Counted from the first letter of the stretch, positions 41,141-49,936 are shown. The stretch: 64,000 bases of DNA from Streptomyces sp. NBC_00448 (GCF_036014115.1 NZ_CP107913.1:6875501-6939500), one strand, 5' to 3'. Notes: generated from the sequence alone by a model not told the origin. A program made the numbers and translations.

Positions 41141-42841
41141 ATGGACGCCCACGAGATCGAGACAGGCCGCCGGCGCTGGCAGGCGCGCTACGACTCAGCG
41201 CGCACCCGGGACGCCGACTTCACCACCCTCTCCGGTGACCCCGTGCAGCCGGTGTACGGGCCGCCGCCCGGCGCCGACGTGCCGGGCTTCGACCGCATCG
41301 GCTGGCCGGGTGAGTACCCCTTCACCCGCGGCCTGCACGCCACCGGCTACCGCGGCCGGACCTGGACCATCCGCCAGTTCGCCGGCTTCGGCAACGCCGA
41401 GCAGACCAACGAGCGGTACAAGATGATCCTGGAGGCGGGCGGCGGCGGCCTGTCCGTCGCGTTCGACATGCCGACGCTGATGGGCCGCGACTCCGACGAC
41501 CCGCGCTCGCTCGGCGAGGTGGGCCACTGCGGCGTGGCGATCGACTCCGCGGCCGACATGGAGGTGCTCTTCGGCGGCATCCCGCTCGGCGACGTCACCA
41601 CCTCGATGACGATCTCCGGCCCGGCCGTGCCGGTCTTCTGCATGTACCTGGTCGCCGCCGAGCGCCAGGGCGTGGACCCCGGCGTGCTCAACGGCACGCT
41701 CCAGACCGACATCTTCAAGGAGTACATCGCGCAGAAGGAGTGGCTCTTCGCGCCCGACCCGCACCTGCGGCTGATCGGCGACCTGATGGAGCACTGCGCG
41801 AGCTCCGTCCCCGCGTACAAGCCGCTGTCGGTCTCCGGCTACCACATCCGCGAGGCGGGCTCCACGGCCGCGCAGGAGCTGGCGTACACCCTCGCCGACG
41901 GCTTCGGCTACGTGGAGCTCGGCCTCTCCCGCGGTCTGGACGTCGACACCTTCGCGCCCGGGCTCTCCTTCTTCTTCGACGCGCACCTGGACTTCTTCGA
42001 GGAGATCGCCAAGTTCCGGGCCGCCCGCCGGATCTGGGCCCGCTGGATGCGCGACGAGTACGGCGCCACCTCGGACAAGGCGCAGTGGCTGCGCTTCCAC
42101 ACCCAGACCGCGGGCGTCTCGCTCACCGCCCAGCAGCCGTACAACAACGTGGTGCGCACCGCGGTCGAGGCGCTGTCGGCGGTGCTCGGCGGCACCAACT
42201 CGCTGCACACCAACGCGCTGGACGAGACGCTGGCGCTGCCCAGCGCGCAGGCCGCCGAGATCGCGCTGCGCACCCAGCAGGTGCTGATGGAGGAGACCGG
42301 GGTGGCCAACGTGGCCGACCCGCTCGGCGGCTCCTGGTACGTGGAGGCGCTGACCGACCGGATCGAGGCGGACGCGGAGAAGATCTTCGAGCGGATCAGG
42401 GAGCTGGGCGCCAAGGCGGTGCCGAGCGGGCAGCACCCGATCGGCCCGATCACCTCGGGCATCCTGCGCGGCATCGAGGACGGCTACTTCACCGGGGAGA
42501 CCGCCGAGTCCGCCTTCCGCTACCAGCGGGCGCTGGAGAAGGGCGAGAAGAAGGTGGTGGGCGTCAACTGCCACACCGGCTCGGTCACCGGCGACCTGGA
42601 GATCCTGCGGGTCAGCCACGAGGTGGAGCGCGAGCAGGTGCGGGCGCTGGCCGACCGCAAGGCGGCCCGCGACGACACGGCGGTGCGCGCCGCGCTCGAC
42701 GCGATGCTCGCCGCCGCCCGCGACGGGTCCAACATGATCGAGCCGATGCTGACCGCGATCCGGGCCGAGGCCACGCTCGGTGAGGTCTGCGGCGTGCTGC
42801 GCGACGAGTGGGGATCGTACACGGAGCCGGCCCGATTCTGA
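41141..42841 (+). CDS. icmA: Isobutyryl-CoA mutase large subunit IcmA
   Basis: A coenzyme-B12-dependent mutase interconverting isobutyryl-CoA and n-butyryl-CoA. At 566 residues, it has the length of S. cinnamonensis IcmA. The substrate-setting residues are Phe80 (RQFAGFG) and Gln198 (EYIAQKEW), as in isobutyryl-CoA mutases; methylmalonyl-CoA mutases have Tyr and Arg there. It has the substrate barrel only, without the B12-binding domain, so the small subunit (IcmB) must be encoded elsewhere. The product feeds valine catabolism and butyryl-CoA supply for polyketides. Its helper meaB is nearby. Confidence 0.96.
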   Translation: MDAHEIETGRRRWQARYDSARTRDADFTTLSGDPVQPVYGPPPGADVPGFDRIGWPGEYPFTRGLHATGYRGRTWTIRQFAGFGNAEQTNERYKMILEAGGGGLSVAFDMPTLMGRDSDDPRSLGEVGHCGVAIDSAADMEVLFGGIPLGDVTTSMTISGPAVPVFCMYLVAAERQGVDPGVLNGTLQTDIFKEYIAQKEWLFAPDPHLRLIGDLMEHCASSVPAYKPLSVSGYHIREAGSTAAQELAYTLADGFGYVELGLSRGLDVDTFAPGLSFFFDAHLDFFEEIAKFRAARRIWARWMRDEYGATSDKAQWLRFHTQTAGVSLTAQQPYNNVVRTAVEALSAVLGGTNSLHTNALDETLALPSAQAAEIALRTQQVLMEETGVANVADPLGGSWYVEALTDRIEADAEKIFERIRELGAKAVPSGQHPIGPITSGILRGIEDGYFTGETAESAFRYQRALEKGEKKVVGVNCHTGSVTGDLEILRVSHEVEREQVRALADRKAARDDTAVRAALDAMLAAARDGSNMIEPMLTAIRAEATLGEVCGVLRDEWGSYTEPARF

Positions 42842-42901
42842 TCGGACGTCACCCGAACAGACCAACACCCCCTTCCTGAAGCCGAGTTGATCACGGGATG
42901 C

Positions 42902-42921
42902 TACGGGCTGCAACGCCCGTA
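42902..42921 (+). terminator. 7-bp hairpin between icmA and the DUF397 gene
   Basis: TACGGGC pairs with GCCCGTA around six bases, 60 bp past the icmA stop. It may be a weak terminator. Confidence 0.4.
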
Positions 42922-42963
42922 ACCTCGTACGCACTCAACCGGCATCTCCGAGGAAGGAACCTG

Positions 42964-43134
42964 GTGTCCCTCGAAGCGACCGTCGGTGACGACGGGTTGA
43001 TCTACATCCGCGAGACAGAGCGGCCTGAGGTGGTGGCGGTGACCACGCCCGCGAAGTGGGAGGCTTTCGTGAAGGGCGTCAAGGCCGGCGAGTTCGACCA
43101 CTTCGTCGCGGGTGTGGAGGCGGAGGCAGGCTGA
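42964..43134 (+). CDS. Small DUF397-like protein
   Basis: A 56-residue protein starting VSLEATVGDDGLIYIRETERPEVVAVTTPAKWEAFVKGVKAGEFDHF. DUF397 proteins have this (F/W)-x-x-F-x-x-G-(V/I) ending and often pair with helix-turn-helix regulators, none of which is adjacent here. AGGAAGGA precedes GTG 42964 at good spacing. A longer frame from 42898 is less likely. Confidence 0.8.
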   Translation: MSLEATVGDDGLIYIRETERPEVVAVTTPAKWEAFVKGVKAGEFDHFVAGVEAEAG

Positions 43135-43264
43135 GGCGGCGGCGGGTCGGGGTGGCGCGGGCCGGTGTGGAGGTGGACCGAGGGGCGGCGGGCCGACGGG
43201 AGTGCGCTGCGGCCTGGACACCGGGCCGGAGCCGAGGCGGCCCGGACGGAAGGTGGACCCGGGC

Positions 43265-43909
43265 TCAGCAGCCCGGGTTCGCGGTCAGGCCGCCCACCAG
43301 CAGCCGGGCCAGCCGGTCGGCCCACTCCTGGTCGACCGGCTCCGAACTGACCATCACCCGGTGCACCACCGCGCCCGCCACCACGTCGAAGATCAGGTCG
43401 TCGCGGGCCGGGTCCGCGGCGCCCTCGTCGCCGGGCAGCTCGCCGCGCGACTGCGCGCGGGCCCGGCCCAGCAGCACCAGGTGCTTCTGCCGGTCGACGA
43501 TCGCCTCCCGGATGCGCTCCCGCAGCGCCTCGTCGTGGCTCGCCTCGGAGACCACCGCCATCAACGAGGTCCGGGTCTCCGGGCGGTTGAGCAGTCCGGC
43601 GAAGCGCAGCACCACGCCCTCGATGTCGGCCTGCAGGCTGCCGCGGTCCGGCAGCTCCAACTGCTCCTCGAACAGTGCCGCGAGCGCGTCCACCACCAGC
43701 TCGTTCTTGCCCGCCCAGCGCCGGTACAAGGTGGTCTTCGCCACGCCCGCGCGGGCCGCCACGTCGCCGAGCGTCAACCCGCCGAAGCCCAACTCCACCA
43801 GCGCCGCGCGGGTCGCGTCCAGGATCGCGCGGTCCGCCTCGGCACTTCTGGGCCGGCCGGTGCGTTTGTGCGAGTGGGCCGGTTGAGTGGGGGGCATAGG
43901 CCGGACCAT
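43265..43909 (-). CDS. TetR family transcriptional regulator
   Basis: A 214-residue TetR protein. The DNA-binding part GRPRSAEADRAILDATRAALVELGFGGLTLGDVAARAGVAKTTLYRRWAGKNELVVDAL is standard (TLYRRW recognition helix). The ligand domain covers residues 75-205 and has no recognisable ligand pattern. ATG 43909 is used; ATG 43897 is also possible. A perfect 17-bp palindrome 77 bp upstream is a candidate autoregulatory operator. It is convergent with the DUF397 gene. Confidence 0.9.
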   Translation of the reverse strand: MVRPMPPTQPAHSHKRTGRPRSAEADRAILDATRAALVELGFGGLTLGDVAARAGVAKTTLYRRWAGKNELVVDALAALFEEQLELPDRGSLQADIEGVVLRFAGLLNRPETRTSLMAVVSEASHDEALRERIREAIVDRQKHLVLLGRARAQSRGELPGDEGAADPARDDLIFDVVAGAVVHRVMVSSEPVDQEWADRLARLLVGGLTANPGC

Positions 43910-43985
43910 ACCGGCCAGTAGCCTTCGTGGGTCGAGTGACGGTTGTCACAACACCCGCCACCGCGCGGCCCGTGCCCGGCAGTTA

Positions 43986-44002
43986 CGCTACGACTCGTAG
44001 CG
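43986..44002. promoter_or_regulatory. Perfect 17-bp palindrome between TetR and YbbN-like genes
   Basis: CGCTACGA-C-TCGTAGCG has eight-base arms and a one-base centre. TACG...CGTA cores are typical of TetR-family operators. It lies 77 bp before the TetR start and 178 bp before the thioredoxin-like gene. Confidence 0.6.
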
Positions 44003-44179
44003 AAAGGGTGGACCACGTGGCCCACCGACGCGACAGCCACACCGTACGGACGGGGATTCCGTACTCAGCACGTTCCGCGGCGGTCTCACCGCCGCGCCGG
44101 GGACCATCCCCGGTGCCCGCAAGCCGGCGGGTCCCGGGGTCTGTACACGCTTTGCTCCGCGAGGGGGGAGGATTGCCTC

Positions 44180-45154
44180 ATGCAGCCACGGAACATGTCC
44201 ATGAGCGGCGTGGTCGACCTCGCCGCGGTGAAGGCGGCCACTGAGGCCAAGGCGAAGGCCGAGCAGGCCAGGGCACAACGCCAGGAGGCCGGCCCGGGCG
44301 CCGCCCCCGCCTCCCCGCTCGTCATCGAGGTGACCGAGGCGACCTTCGAGAGCGATGTCCTGCAGCGCTCCGCCGAGGTCCCGGTCGTCATCAGCTTCTG
44401 GGCCGATCAGGCCGAGCAGAGCAAGCAGCTCAACACGGTGCTGGAGCGGCTGGCCGGCCAGTACCGGGGGCGCTTCGTCCTCGCCACGGCCGAGGTCTAC
44501 GCCAACCAGATGCTCTTCCAGCAGTTCGGTGTCCAGGGGGTGCCGGCGGTCTTCGCGGTGCTGGCCGGGCAGGCGATGCCGCTCTTCCAGGGCGCCGCCC
44601 CCGAGGAGCAGATCACCGAGGTGCTCGACCAGGTGATCGCGGTCGCCGAGCAGCGGTTCGGCATCGTCGGCGCCGAGGTGGACCCCGGCGACGCGGCCGA
44701 GGAGCCCGCCGAGGAGGCCCCGCCCCGCCCCGCCACCCCGCAGGAGCTCGCGCTCGGCGCGGCGCACGAGGCGCTGGACGCGGGCGACCTGGCCGGCGCC
44801 GTCCAGGCGTACAAGAACGTGCTCGCCGACGAGCCGGCCAACGCCGAGGCCAAACTGGGCCTGGCGCAGGCGGAGTTGTTGCAGCGGGTGGAGGGTGCCG
44901 ACCCGCAGCAGGTGCGCAGGGCGGCGGCCGACGCGCCCGACGACATCGACGCCCAACTCGCCGCGTCCGACCTCGACCTGGTCGGCGGTCACGTCGAGGA
45001 CGCCTTCGGGCGGCTGGTGGACACCGTGCGGCGCACCGCGGGCGAGGACCGCGACCGGGCGCGGCTGCGGCTGTTGGAGATGTTCGAGGTGATCGGCCCG
45101 GACGACCCGCGGGTGGCCGCGGCGCGTACCGCCCTTGCCAGGGTGCTGTTCTGA
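44180..45154 (+). CDS. YbbN/CnoX-like thioredoxin-fold/TPR protein without catalytic cysteines
   Basis: A 324-residue protein with a thioredoxin domain (about residues 50-150) in which the WCxxC active site is replaced by SFWADQAEQSKQL, so it is not a disulfide oxidoreductase. The rest is helical TPR-like (AHEALDAGDLAGAVQAYKNVLADEPANAEAKLGLAQAEL and DAFGRLVDTVRRTAG). YbbN family proteins act as redox-sensitive holdases/co-chaperones. ATG 44180 has GGGAGGATT upstream. A second ATG (MSMSG) is 15 bases in. Confidence 0.88.
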   Translation: MQPRNMSMSGVVDLAAVKAATEAKAKAEQARAQRQEAGPGAAPASPLVIEVTEATFESDVLQRSAEVPVVISFWADQAEQSKQLNTVLERLAGQYRGRFVLATAEVYANQMLFQQFGVQGVPAVFAVLAGQAMPLFQGAAPEEQITEVLDQVIAVAEQRFGIVGAEVDPGDAAEEPAEEAPPRPATPQELALGAAHEALDAGDLAGAVQAYKNVLADEPANAEAKLGLAQAELLQRVEGADPQQVRRAAADAPDDIDAQLAASDLDLVGGHVEDAFGRLVDTVRRTAGEDRDRARLRLLEMFEVIGPDDPRVAAARTALARVLF

Positions 45155-45764
45155 CCCGCGCGGCGGGCTTCGCGTACTCAGGGATTTAGCGACACGGCGG
45201 CCGCACTTTATCAAACCGTGACAATGGGCGGCCGCTGTTACTTCCGGTAGGAAGACCGCCCCTCTTTGCGAGTTGTTGTCCGGTGATGCCGGATTCGCTC
45301 CCTCCGAATTTGGTTACGCAGCGTCATATAAATCGGCCTGGCGATCATGTTGGTGACGCTCTGCCGTTACTCGCTGGTAACGAACCCCCTTGTGCACCGG
45401 CTCCGAATGGACCACGATCGGCCAAGCTCGGTCCCGTAACCGTGCGTCCGGCCGCCAGTCGGTACGACGGGTAACGGGTCCCCGCCGGGCGGGGTGTGCG
45501 GTGATCGCCGCCGCCCCGGGACAGGGGGGTCTCCGTCCACGGATGGAACCGGATGGAGCCTGTCCCGCAAGGTTGCGCGAGAGCGTGGCCAGTGGTTGTC
45601 GCTCGGGGGTGATCGCCGGCTTTCGGACATCGCCGTCCGTACTCCCCTGGGAGGGACGGCTCGCCGACCACCGGCGCTCTCCTTTCCGAGGACGTAGCAC
45701 TTCTCCCATCCCGGGCCGGGCCTGAACGATCCGGCCGGAGATGTACGTCCGAGAAGGAGGAAGT
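45155..45764. other. 610-bp intergenic region upstream of the DUF6230 operon
   Basis: No gene is supported. It includes paired GCGGCCGC sites (45197-45204, 45228-45235) that can form a long-loop stem just after the upstream gene, AT-richer sequence around 45300-45350, and a perfect GTTAC dyad. GTTAC or GTAAC recurs at about 45237, 45311, 45366, 45377, 45437 and 45472. The region may be a large regulated promoter, or have lost a gene. Confidence 0.5.
45365..45382. promoter_or_regulatory. CGTTAC-TCGCTG-GTAACG inverted repeat
   Basis: Perfect six-base arms with six-base spacer, about 380 bp before the DUF6230 start. It is a candidate binding site for a dimeric regulator. Confidence 0.45.
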
Positions 45765-46394
45765 ATGGAGTCGCTCGTTCGTGGCGGTACCAGATGGCGG
45801 CGGTTCGCCGTCGTCATGGTGCCGAGTATCGCGGCCTCGGCCGCGATAGGCGTGGCACTGGCGCAAGGGGCGCTGGCCGCGTCCTTCAGCGTGTCGGGCC
45901 AGGAGTTCAAGGTGCACGCCGACACCTTGGACGGCACCGGGTTCATCCAGTACGGCGCGGTCGACGTCCAGCACGACGGCAAGGCTCAGCCGGTCGCGGT
46001 GTCGGCCTTCAAGTCGGCCACCATCACCGGCCTTTGCCAGTCGGTGGTGCTGCCGAACGTCCCGCTGGTCGGCGATGTGACGTTGCGGCTCACCGCGGGA
46101 AACCACGGCAAGAAGGTCAAGGCCAGCAACCTCTACATCGACCTGAACCAGCTCAACGCGGATGCGACCTTCTACGACATCAACATCGGTGTCGCGGCGG
46201 GGGACAGCCACAAGGGCCCCGGGATCGCGTCGGGCGACAAGGCCGACCCGGGTTCGTTCGCGCAGGAGGCCGACCGGGCCGTCCTGACGGACGTGGACCA
46301 GACCGCTTGGGCCACCAGTGCCGGCACCTTCAAGCTCGCCGGTCTGAGCATGAGCGTGAAGAAGGGCTCCGGTTCCGGAGTCGAGTGCTACTAG
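45765..46394 (+). CDS. DUF6230 family secreted or membrane-attached protein
   Basis: A 209-residue protein with an N-terminal signal-type segment: RGGTRWRRFAVVMVPSIAASAAIGVALAQGALAAS, with a likely cleavage after ALA. The mature part, FSVSGQEFKVHADTLDGTGFIQYG, is the DUF6230 core, often called cholesterol esterase without clear basis. Two Cys in the mature protein (LCQSV and the last-but-one Cys, VECY) could pair. AAGGAGGAA precedes ATG 45765. It opens a three-gene operon. Confidence 0.9.
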   Translation: MESLVRGGTRWRRFAVVMVPSIAASAAIGVALAQGALAASFSVSGQEFKVHADTLDGTGFIQYGAVDVQHDGKAQPVAVSAFKSATITGLCQSVVLPNVPLVGDVTLRLTAGNHGKKVKASNLYIDLNQLNADATFYDINIGVAAGDSHKGPGIASGDKADPGSFAQEADRAVLTDVDQTAWATSAGTFKLAGLSMSVKKGSGSGVECY

Positions 46395-46509
46395 GCGACC
46401 TGGCGAAAGCCGCGCCGAGTGGCCACGGGCGAGTCGCGCCGGTCGCGGCTCGCCCCGGCCGCCGAACGTATTTCCACCGCACCAAGCCAGTCCCAGGGAG
46501 CTGTTTTCG

Positions 46510-47124
46510 ATGAGCGCCGAGTCGACAGGACTGAGTGCCCGGTTCCGCTACGGACGCCTGGCGTTCCGCCACTGGAGGTGGCAACGCCCCTTCTGGGCCG
46601 GACTGCTGACCCTCCTCGCGGGCCTGCCCATCGCGTACTTCCCGTACGCGGACCTCACGCTCGGCCAGTTGACCGTGCGGATGTCCACCACCACCGGGTC
46701 CGCCTCGCTGATCATCGGTGTCCTGCTGTTCGTGCTGGGCCTGACCATGTGGTTCCAGCCCGCGGTACGGATCTTCTCCGGCGTCGCCTCGATCCTGCTC
46801 GCCCTGGTGTCGCTGCCGAAGTCCAACGTCGGCGGCTTCGTGATGGGCTTCCTGCTCGCGCTGCTCGGCGGCGCGCTCGCCGTGTCCTGGGCGCCCGGCG
46901 TCCCGGCGACCGACGAGCCCGGTGAGAAGGCCGAGTTGCCCGACGGTGACCCGGGCCCGGCGGGCGAGGACCAGGGCACCCCGGACACCACGCGGCCGGA
47001 CGAGCCGTTCGTGCCCGCGCAGGCGCGGGGCGACGAGCCGCAACGTGCCGAGGAGCCGGTGCTCGCCGGCGGCCGCGGCGACGAAGAGACCACCAAGGAG
47101 AACGGGAGGCACCGTGCTGGGTGA
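46510..47124 (+). CDS. DUF6114 membrane protein
   Basis: A 204-residue protein with four hydrophobic segments (FWAGLLTLLAGLPIAYFPY, GSASLIIGVLLFVLGLTMWF, IFSGVASILLALVSLP, VGGFVMGFLLALLGGALAVSWAPG), followed by an acidic disordered tail. DUF6114 genes are usually found next to DUF6230 genes. RFRYGRLAFRHWRWQRPFWAG at the start suggests a strongly positive cytoplasmic N-terminus. Its end overlaps the next gene by 11 bases. Confidence 0.88.
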   Translation: MSAESTGLSARFRYGRLAFRHWRWQRPFWAGLLTLLAGLPIAYFPYADLTLGQLTVRMSTTTGSASLIIGVLLFVLGLTMWFQPAVRIFSGVASILLALVSLPKSNVGGFVMGFLLALLGGALAVSWAPGVPATDEPGEKAELPDGDPGPAGEDQGTPDTTRPDEPFVPAQARGDEPQRAEEPVLAGGRGDEETTKENGRHRAG

Positions 47125-48439
47125 CGACGCTCAGCCGGCCACGAGCGACGGGCCACGCGTCAGGGCGACCTCGGGGCCGCGCCACGCGGCTCCGCGCAAG
47201 TCGCTGCTGACCAAGCTGCATGTCCCCGCCGGGAAGGCGGTGGCGCTCGCCGCGATGCCGACGGCGGTGCTGATGGGCATGGGCCTGACCCCGCACCTCG
47301 CCCAGGCCGACGAGCCCTCGACCCCGTCCTTCGCGCCCGGCGCGTGCGTCTCCCAGTCCGACACGCCGTCCCCGACGGCGAGCGGACAGGACACCAAGGA
47401 CGCCAAGAAGACGGACAAGAGCGGAAAGGACGCGAAGTCCGGGTCGACCGGCAAGGACGGCGCCAAGGACGGCTCGGGCACGCCCTCGCCGTCGGCCAGC
47501 CCGGAGGGCGACAAGCCGTCCCCGAGCGCCAGTCCGAGCGCCTCGGGCGACAGCGCGGCCAAGGACACCAAGTCCACGGCCACCACCGCCCCGACGCCCA
47601 CGGCGAGCCCGACCTCGTCGTACAACCCGCTGGACCCGCTGGGCCTCGGCGACCTGCTCAACGGGCTGCTGGGCGGCGGCAAGAAGACCGACCCGACCCC
47701 CGCGCCCACCACGACGAGCCCGACCCCGGCGCCGACCACCTCCGCGCCGAAGCCGGACCCGTCGCCCAGCGGCGGCTCGGATGCGGGCGGTGCGACGGAC
47801 AGCGGCAAGAAGGCCGCCAAGGACGCGGGCAAGAGCACCACGGACGCCGCCAAGAAGGCCGCCAAGGCCCTCAAGGACGCCACCGCGACCCCGAAGCCGA
47901 CGGACAGCCCGTCGCCCTCGTCCACGGCCGGCTCCGACGGCAAGCAGGGCTACCCCTGCCCGACGTACGACGCCAAGGCGCTCGACGACGCGAAGACCGA
48001 GGGGGGCATCCCCCTTCTGCCGGACCAGCCCTGGGTGCTCAAGAGCAGCATCCTGACCCTGCACGGCCTCAGTTACGACGGCATCGTGCAGGTGAAGACG
48101 GCCAGCGGTGAGATCAAGGACGTCCTGAAGTTCACCACCAGCGGCATCGACATCGGCGACCTCGACCAGTTCGTGGTCGGCGCGAACGGCAAGGGCCACA
48201 CCGAGGTCAAGGCCGCCAAGGGCTCCACGTCCACGATCACCGGCGGCACCACGACGCTCTACACGGAGTCGCTCAGCGGCAATCTGCTCGGCCTGATCCC
48301 GATCACCTTCACCCCGAAGGCGCCGCCGCCGCTGACCCTGCCGGAGCTGTTCTTCACCGACGTGACGGTCATCAACGCCGGCCAGTTCGGCGGCAACCTG
48401 CACGTGCCCGGCATGCAGGTGCTGCCCGACCTGCCCTAG
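47114..48439 (+). CDS. Secreted protein with Ser/Pro/Lys-rich linker, C-terminal domain of unknown function
   Basis: A 441-residue protein. A ~25-residue polar start leads into a signal sequence (LHVPAGKAVALAAMPTAVLMGMGLTPHLAQA). Residues 75-275 are low-complexity Ser/Pro/Asp/Lys with repeats. The C-terminal ~165 residues (YPCPTYDAKALDDAKTEGGIPLLPDQPWVLKSS to HVPGMQVLPDLP) form a beta-rich domain without known catalytic motif, resembling DUF6230-type repeats. GTG 47114 has GGGAGG upstream and overlaps the DUF6114 gene. It is sometimes annotated as hydrogenase-related without support. Confidence 0.8.
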   Translation: MLGDDAQPATSDGPRVRATSGPRHAAPRKSLLTKLHVPAGKAVALAAMPTAVLMGMGLTPHLAQADEPSTPSFAPGACVSQSDTPSPTASGQDTKDAKKTDKSGKDAKSGSTGKDGAKDGSGTPSPSASPEGDKPSPSASPSASGDSAAKDTKSTATTAPTPTASPTSSYNPLDPLGLGDLLNGLLGGGKKTDPTPAPTTTSPTPAPTTSAPKPDPSPSGGSDAGGATDSGKKAAKDAGKSTTDAAKKAAKALKDATATPKPTDSPSPSSTAGSDGKQGYPCPTYDAKALDDAKTEGGIPLLPDQPWVLKSSILTLHGLSYDGIVQVKTASGEIKDVLKFTTSGIDIGDLDQFVVGANGKGHTEVKAAKGSTSTITGGTTTLYTESLSGNLLGLIPITFTPKAPPPLTLPELFFTDVTVINAGQFGGNLHVPGMQVLPDLP

Positions 48440-48462
48440 CGTTCCGAGGGTTCGGCGAACAG

Positions 48463-48504
48463 CAGCGGCCACGTACCCCCTCCCACAGGGGTGCGTGGCC
48501 GCTG
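48463..48504. terminator. 17-bp hairpin between convergent secreted-protein and pyk genes
   Basis: Arms 48463-48479 and 48488-48504 pair with one G-U (T opposite G) and an eight-base loop. It separates convergent genes and can act for both strands. Confidence 0.75.
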
Positions 48505-48517
48505 GTCGGTCGGGCCG

Positions 48518-49936
48518 TCAGTTCCCGAGGTGGTGCACCCGGACCAGGTTGGTGGTGCCGGGCACGCCGGGCGGGGAGCCGGCCGTGATGATGACGGTGT
48601 CGCCCTTGGCGTACTCCGAGAGCTTGAGCATCTCCCGGTCGACCAGCTCCACCATCGCGTCGGTGTTGTCGACGTGCTCGACCACGAACGTCTCGACGCC
48701 CCAGGTCAGCGCGAGCTGGTTGCGGGTGGCGGGGTCGGTGGTGAACGCGACCACCGGCTCGGGCACCCGGTAGCGGGCCAGCCGGCGGGCGGTGTCACCG
48801 GACTTGGTGAACGCCACCAGGGTGCGCGCGTCGAGGAAGTCGGCCAGCTCGGCCGCCGCGCGGGCCACCGCGCCGCCCTGGGTGCGGGGCTTCTTGCCCG
48901 GCGCCAGCGGCTGGAGCCCGCGGCAGAGCAGCTCCTCCTCGGCGGCCTCCACGATCCGCGACATCGTCTTGACCGTCTCGATCGGGTACTTGCCGACCGA
49001 GGACTCCGCCGACAGCATCACCGCGTCCGCGCCGTCCAGGATCGCGTTGGCCACGTCGGACGCCTCGGCGCGGGTCGGCCGGGAGTTGGTGATCATCGAC
49101 TCCATCATCTGGGTCGCCACGATCACCGGCTTGGCGTTGCGGCGGCACAGCTCGATCAGCCGCTTCTGCACCACCGGCACCCGCTCCAGCGGGTACTCCA
49201 CCGCGAGGTCGCCACGGGCCACCATCACGGCGTCGAACGCCATGACGACGTCCTCCATGTTCTCCACCGCCTGCGGCTTCTCCACCTTGGCGATGACCGG
49301 GACCCGGCGGCCCTCCTCGTCCATCACGCGGTGCACGTCGCGCACGTCCTTGGCGTCCCGGACGAAGGAGAGCGCGACCATGTCGACGCCCATCCGCAGC
49401 GCGAACCGCAGGTCCTCGATGTCCTTCTCGGACAGCGCGGGCACGTTCACCGAGGCACCGGGCAGGTTGATGCCCTTGTGGTCGGAGATCACGCCGCCCT
49501 CGACCACCAGCGAGCGGACCCGGGAGCCCTCGACCTCGATGACCCGCAGGGCCACGTTGCCGTCGTTGATCAGGATCGGGTCGCCCTGCGAGACGTCGCC
49601 GGGCAGGCCCTTGTAGGTGGTGCCGCAGATCGTCCGATCCCCGGGCACCTCCTCGGTGGTGATGACGAACTCGTCGCCGGCCACCAGCTCGACCGGTCCG
49701 TCGGCGAAGGTGGCCAGCCGGATCTTCGGCCCCTGGAGGTCGGCGAGGATGCCGACCGCGCGACCGGTCTCCTCGGCGACCTTGCGCACGCGCTGGTACC
49801 GGTTCTCGTGCTCGGCGTGGCTGCCGTGGCTGAAGTTGAGGCGGGCCACGTTCATACCGGCGTCGACCAGCGTCTTGAGCTGGTCATACGAGTCGACGGC
49901 GGGACCCAGGGTGCAGACGATCTTGGCTCGGCGCAT
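48518..49936 (-). CDS. pyk: Pyruvate kinase
   Basis: The enzyme converts phosphoenolpyruvate and ADP to pyruvate and ATP. The 472-residue sequence has MRRAKIVCTLGPAV, the substrate loop NFSHGSHAEH, ILADLQGPKIR, PVIAKVEKPQAVENM with the catalytic Lys, MVARGDLAVE and MMESMITNSRPTRAE. The C-terminal domain is that of standard type II enzymes. It is encoded upstream of ackA and pta genes on the same strand but 52 bp apart with reversed order, so it has its own promoter. Streptomycetes carry two pyk genes; this location corresponds to the copy near pfkA. Confidence 0.96.
   Translation of the reverse strand: MRRAKIVCTLGPAVDSYDQLKTLVDAGMNVARLNFSHGSHAEHENRYQRVRKVAEETGRAVGILADLQGPKIRLATFADGPVELVAGDEFVITTEEVPGDRTICGTTYKGLPGDVSQGDPILINDGNVALRVIEVEGSRVRSLVVEGGVISDHKGINLPGASVNVPALSEKDIEDLRFALRMGVDMVALSFVRDAKDVRDVHRVMDEEGRRVPVIAKVEKPQAVENMEDVVMAFDAVMVARGDLAVEYPLERVPVVQKRLIELCRRNAKPVIVATQMMESMITNSRPTRAEASDVANAILDGADAVMLSAESSVGKYPIETVKTMSRIVEAAEEELLCRGLQPLAPGKKPRTQGGAVARAAAELADFLDARTLVAFTKSGDTARRLARYRVPEPVVAFTTDPATRNQLALTWGVETFVVEHVDNTDAMVELVDREMLKLSEYAKGDTVIITAGSPPGVPGTTNLVRVHHLGN

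Noticed and set aside
45741..45764. Upstream ATG 45741 as start of the DUF6230 gene
   Set aside because: It lacks a ribosome site, whereas ATG 45765 follows AAGGAGGAA at good spacing and gives a clean signal sequence.
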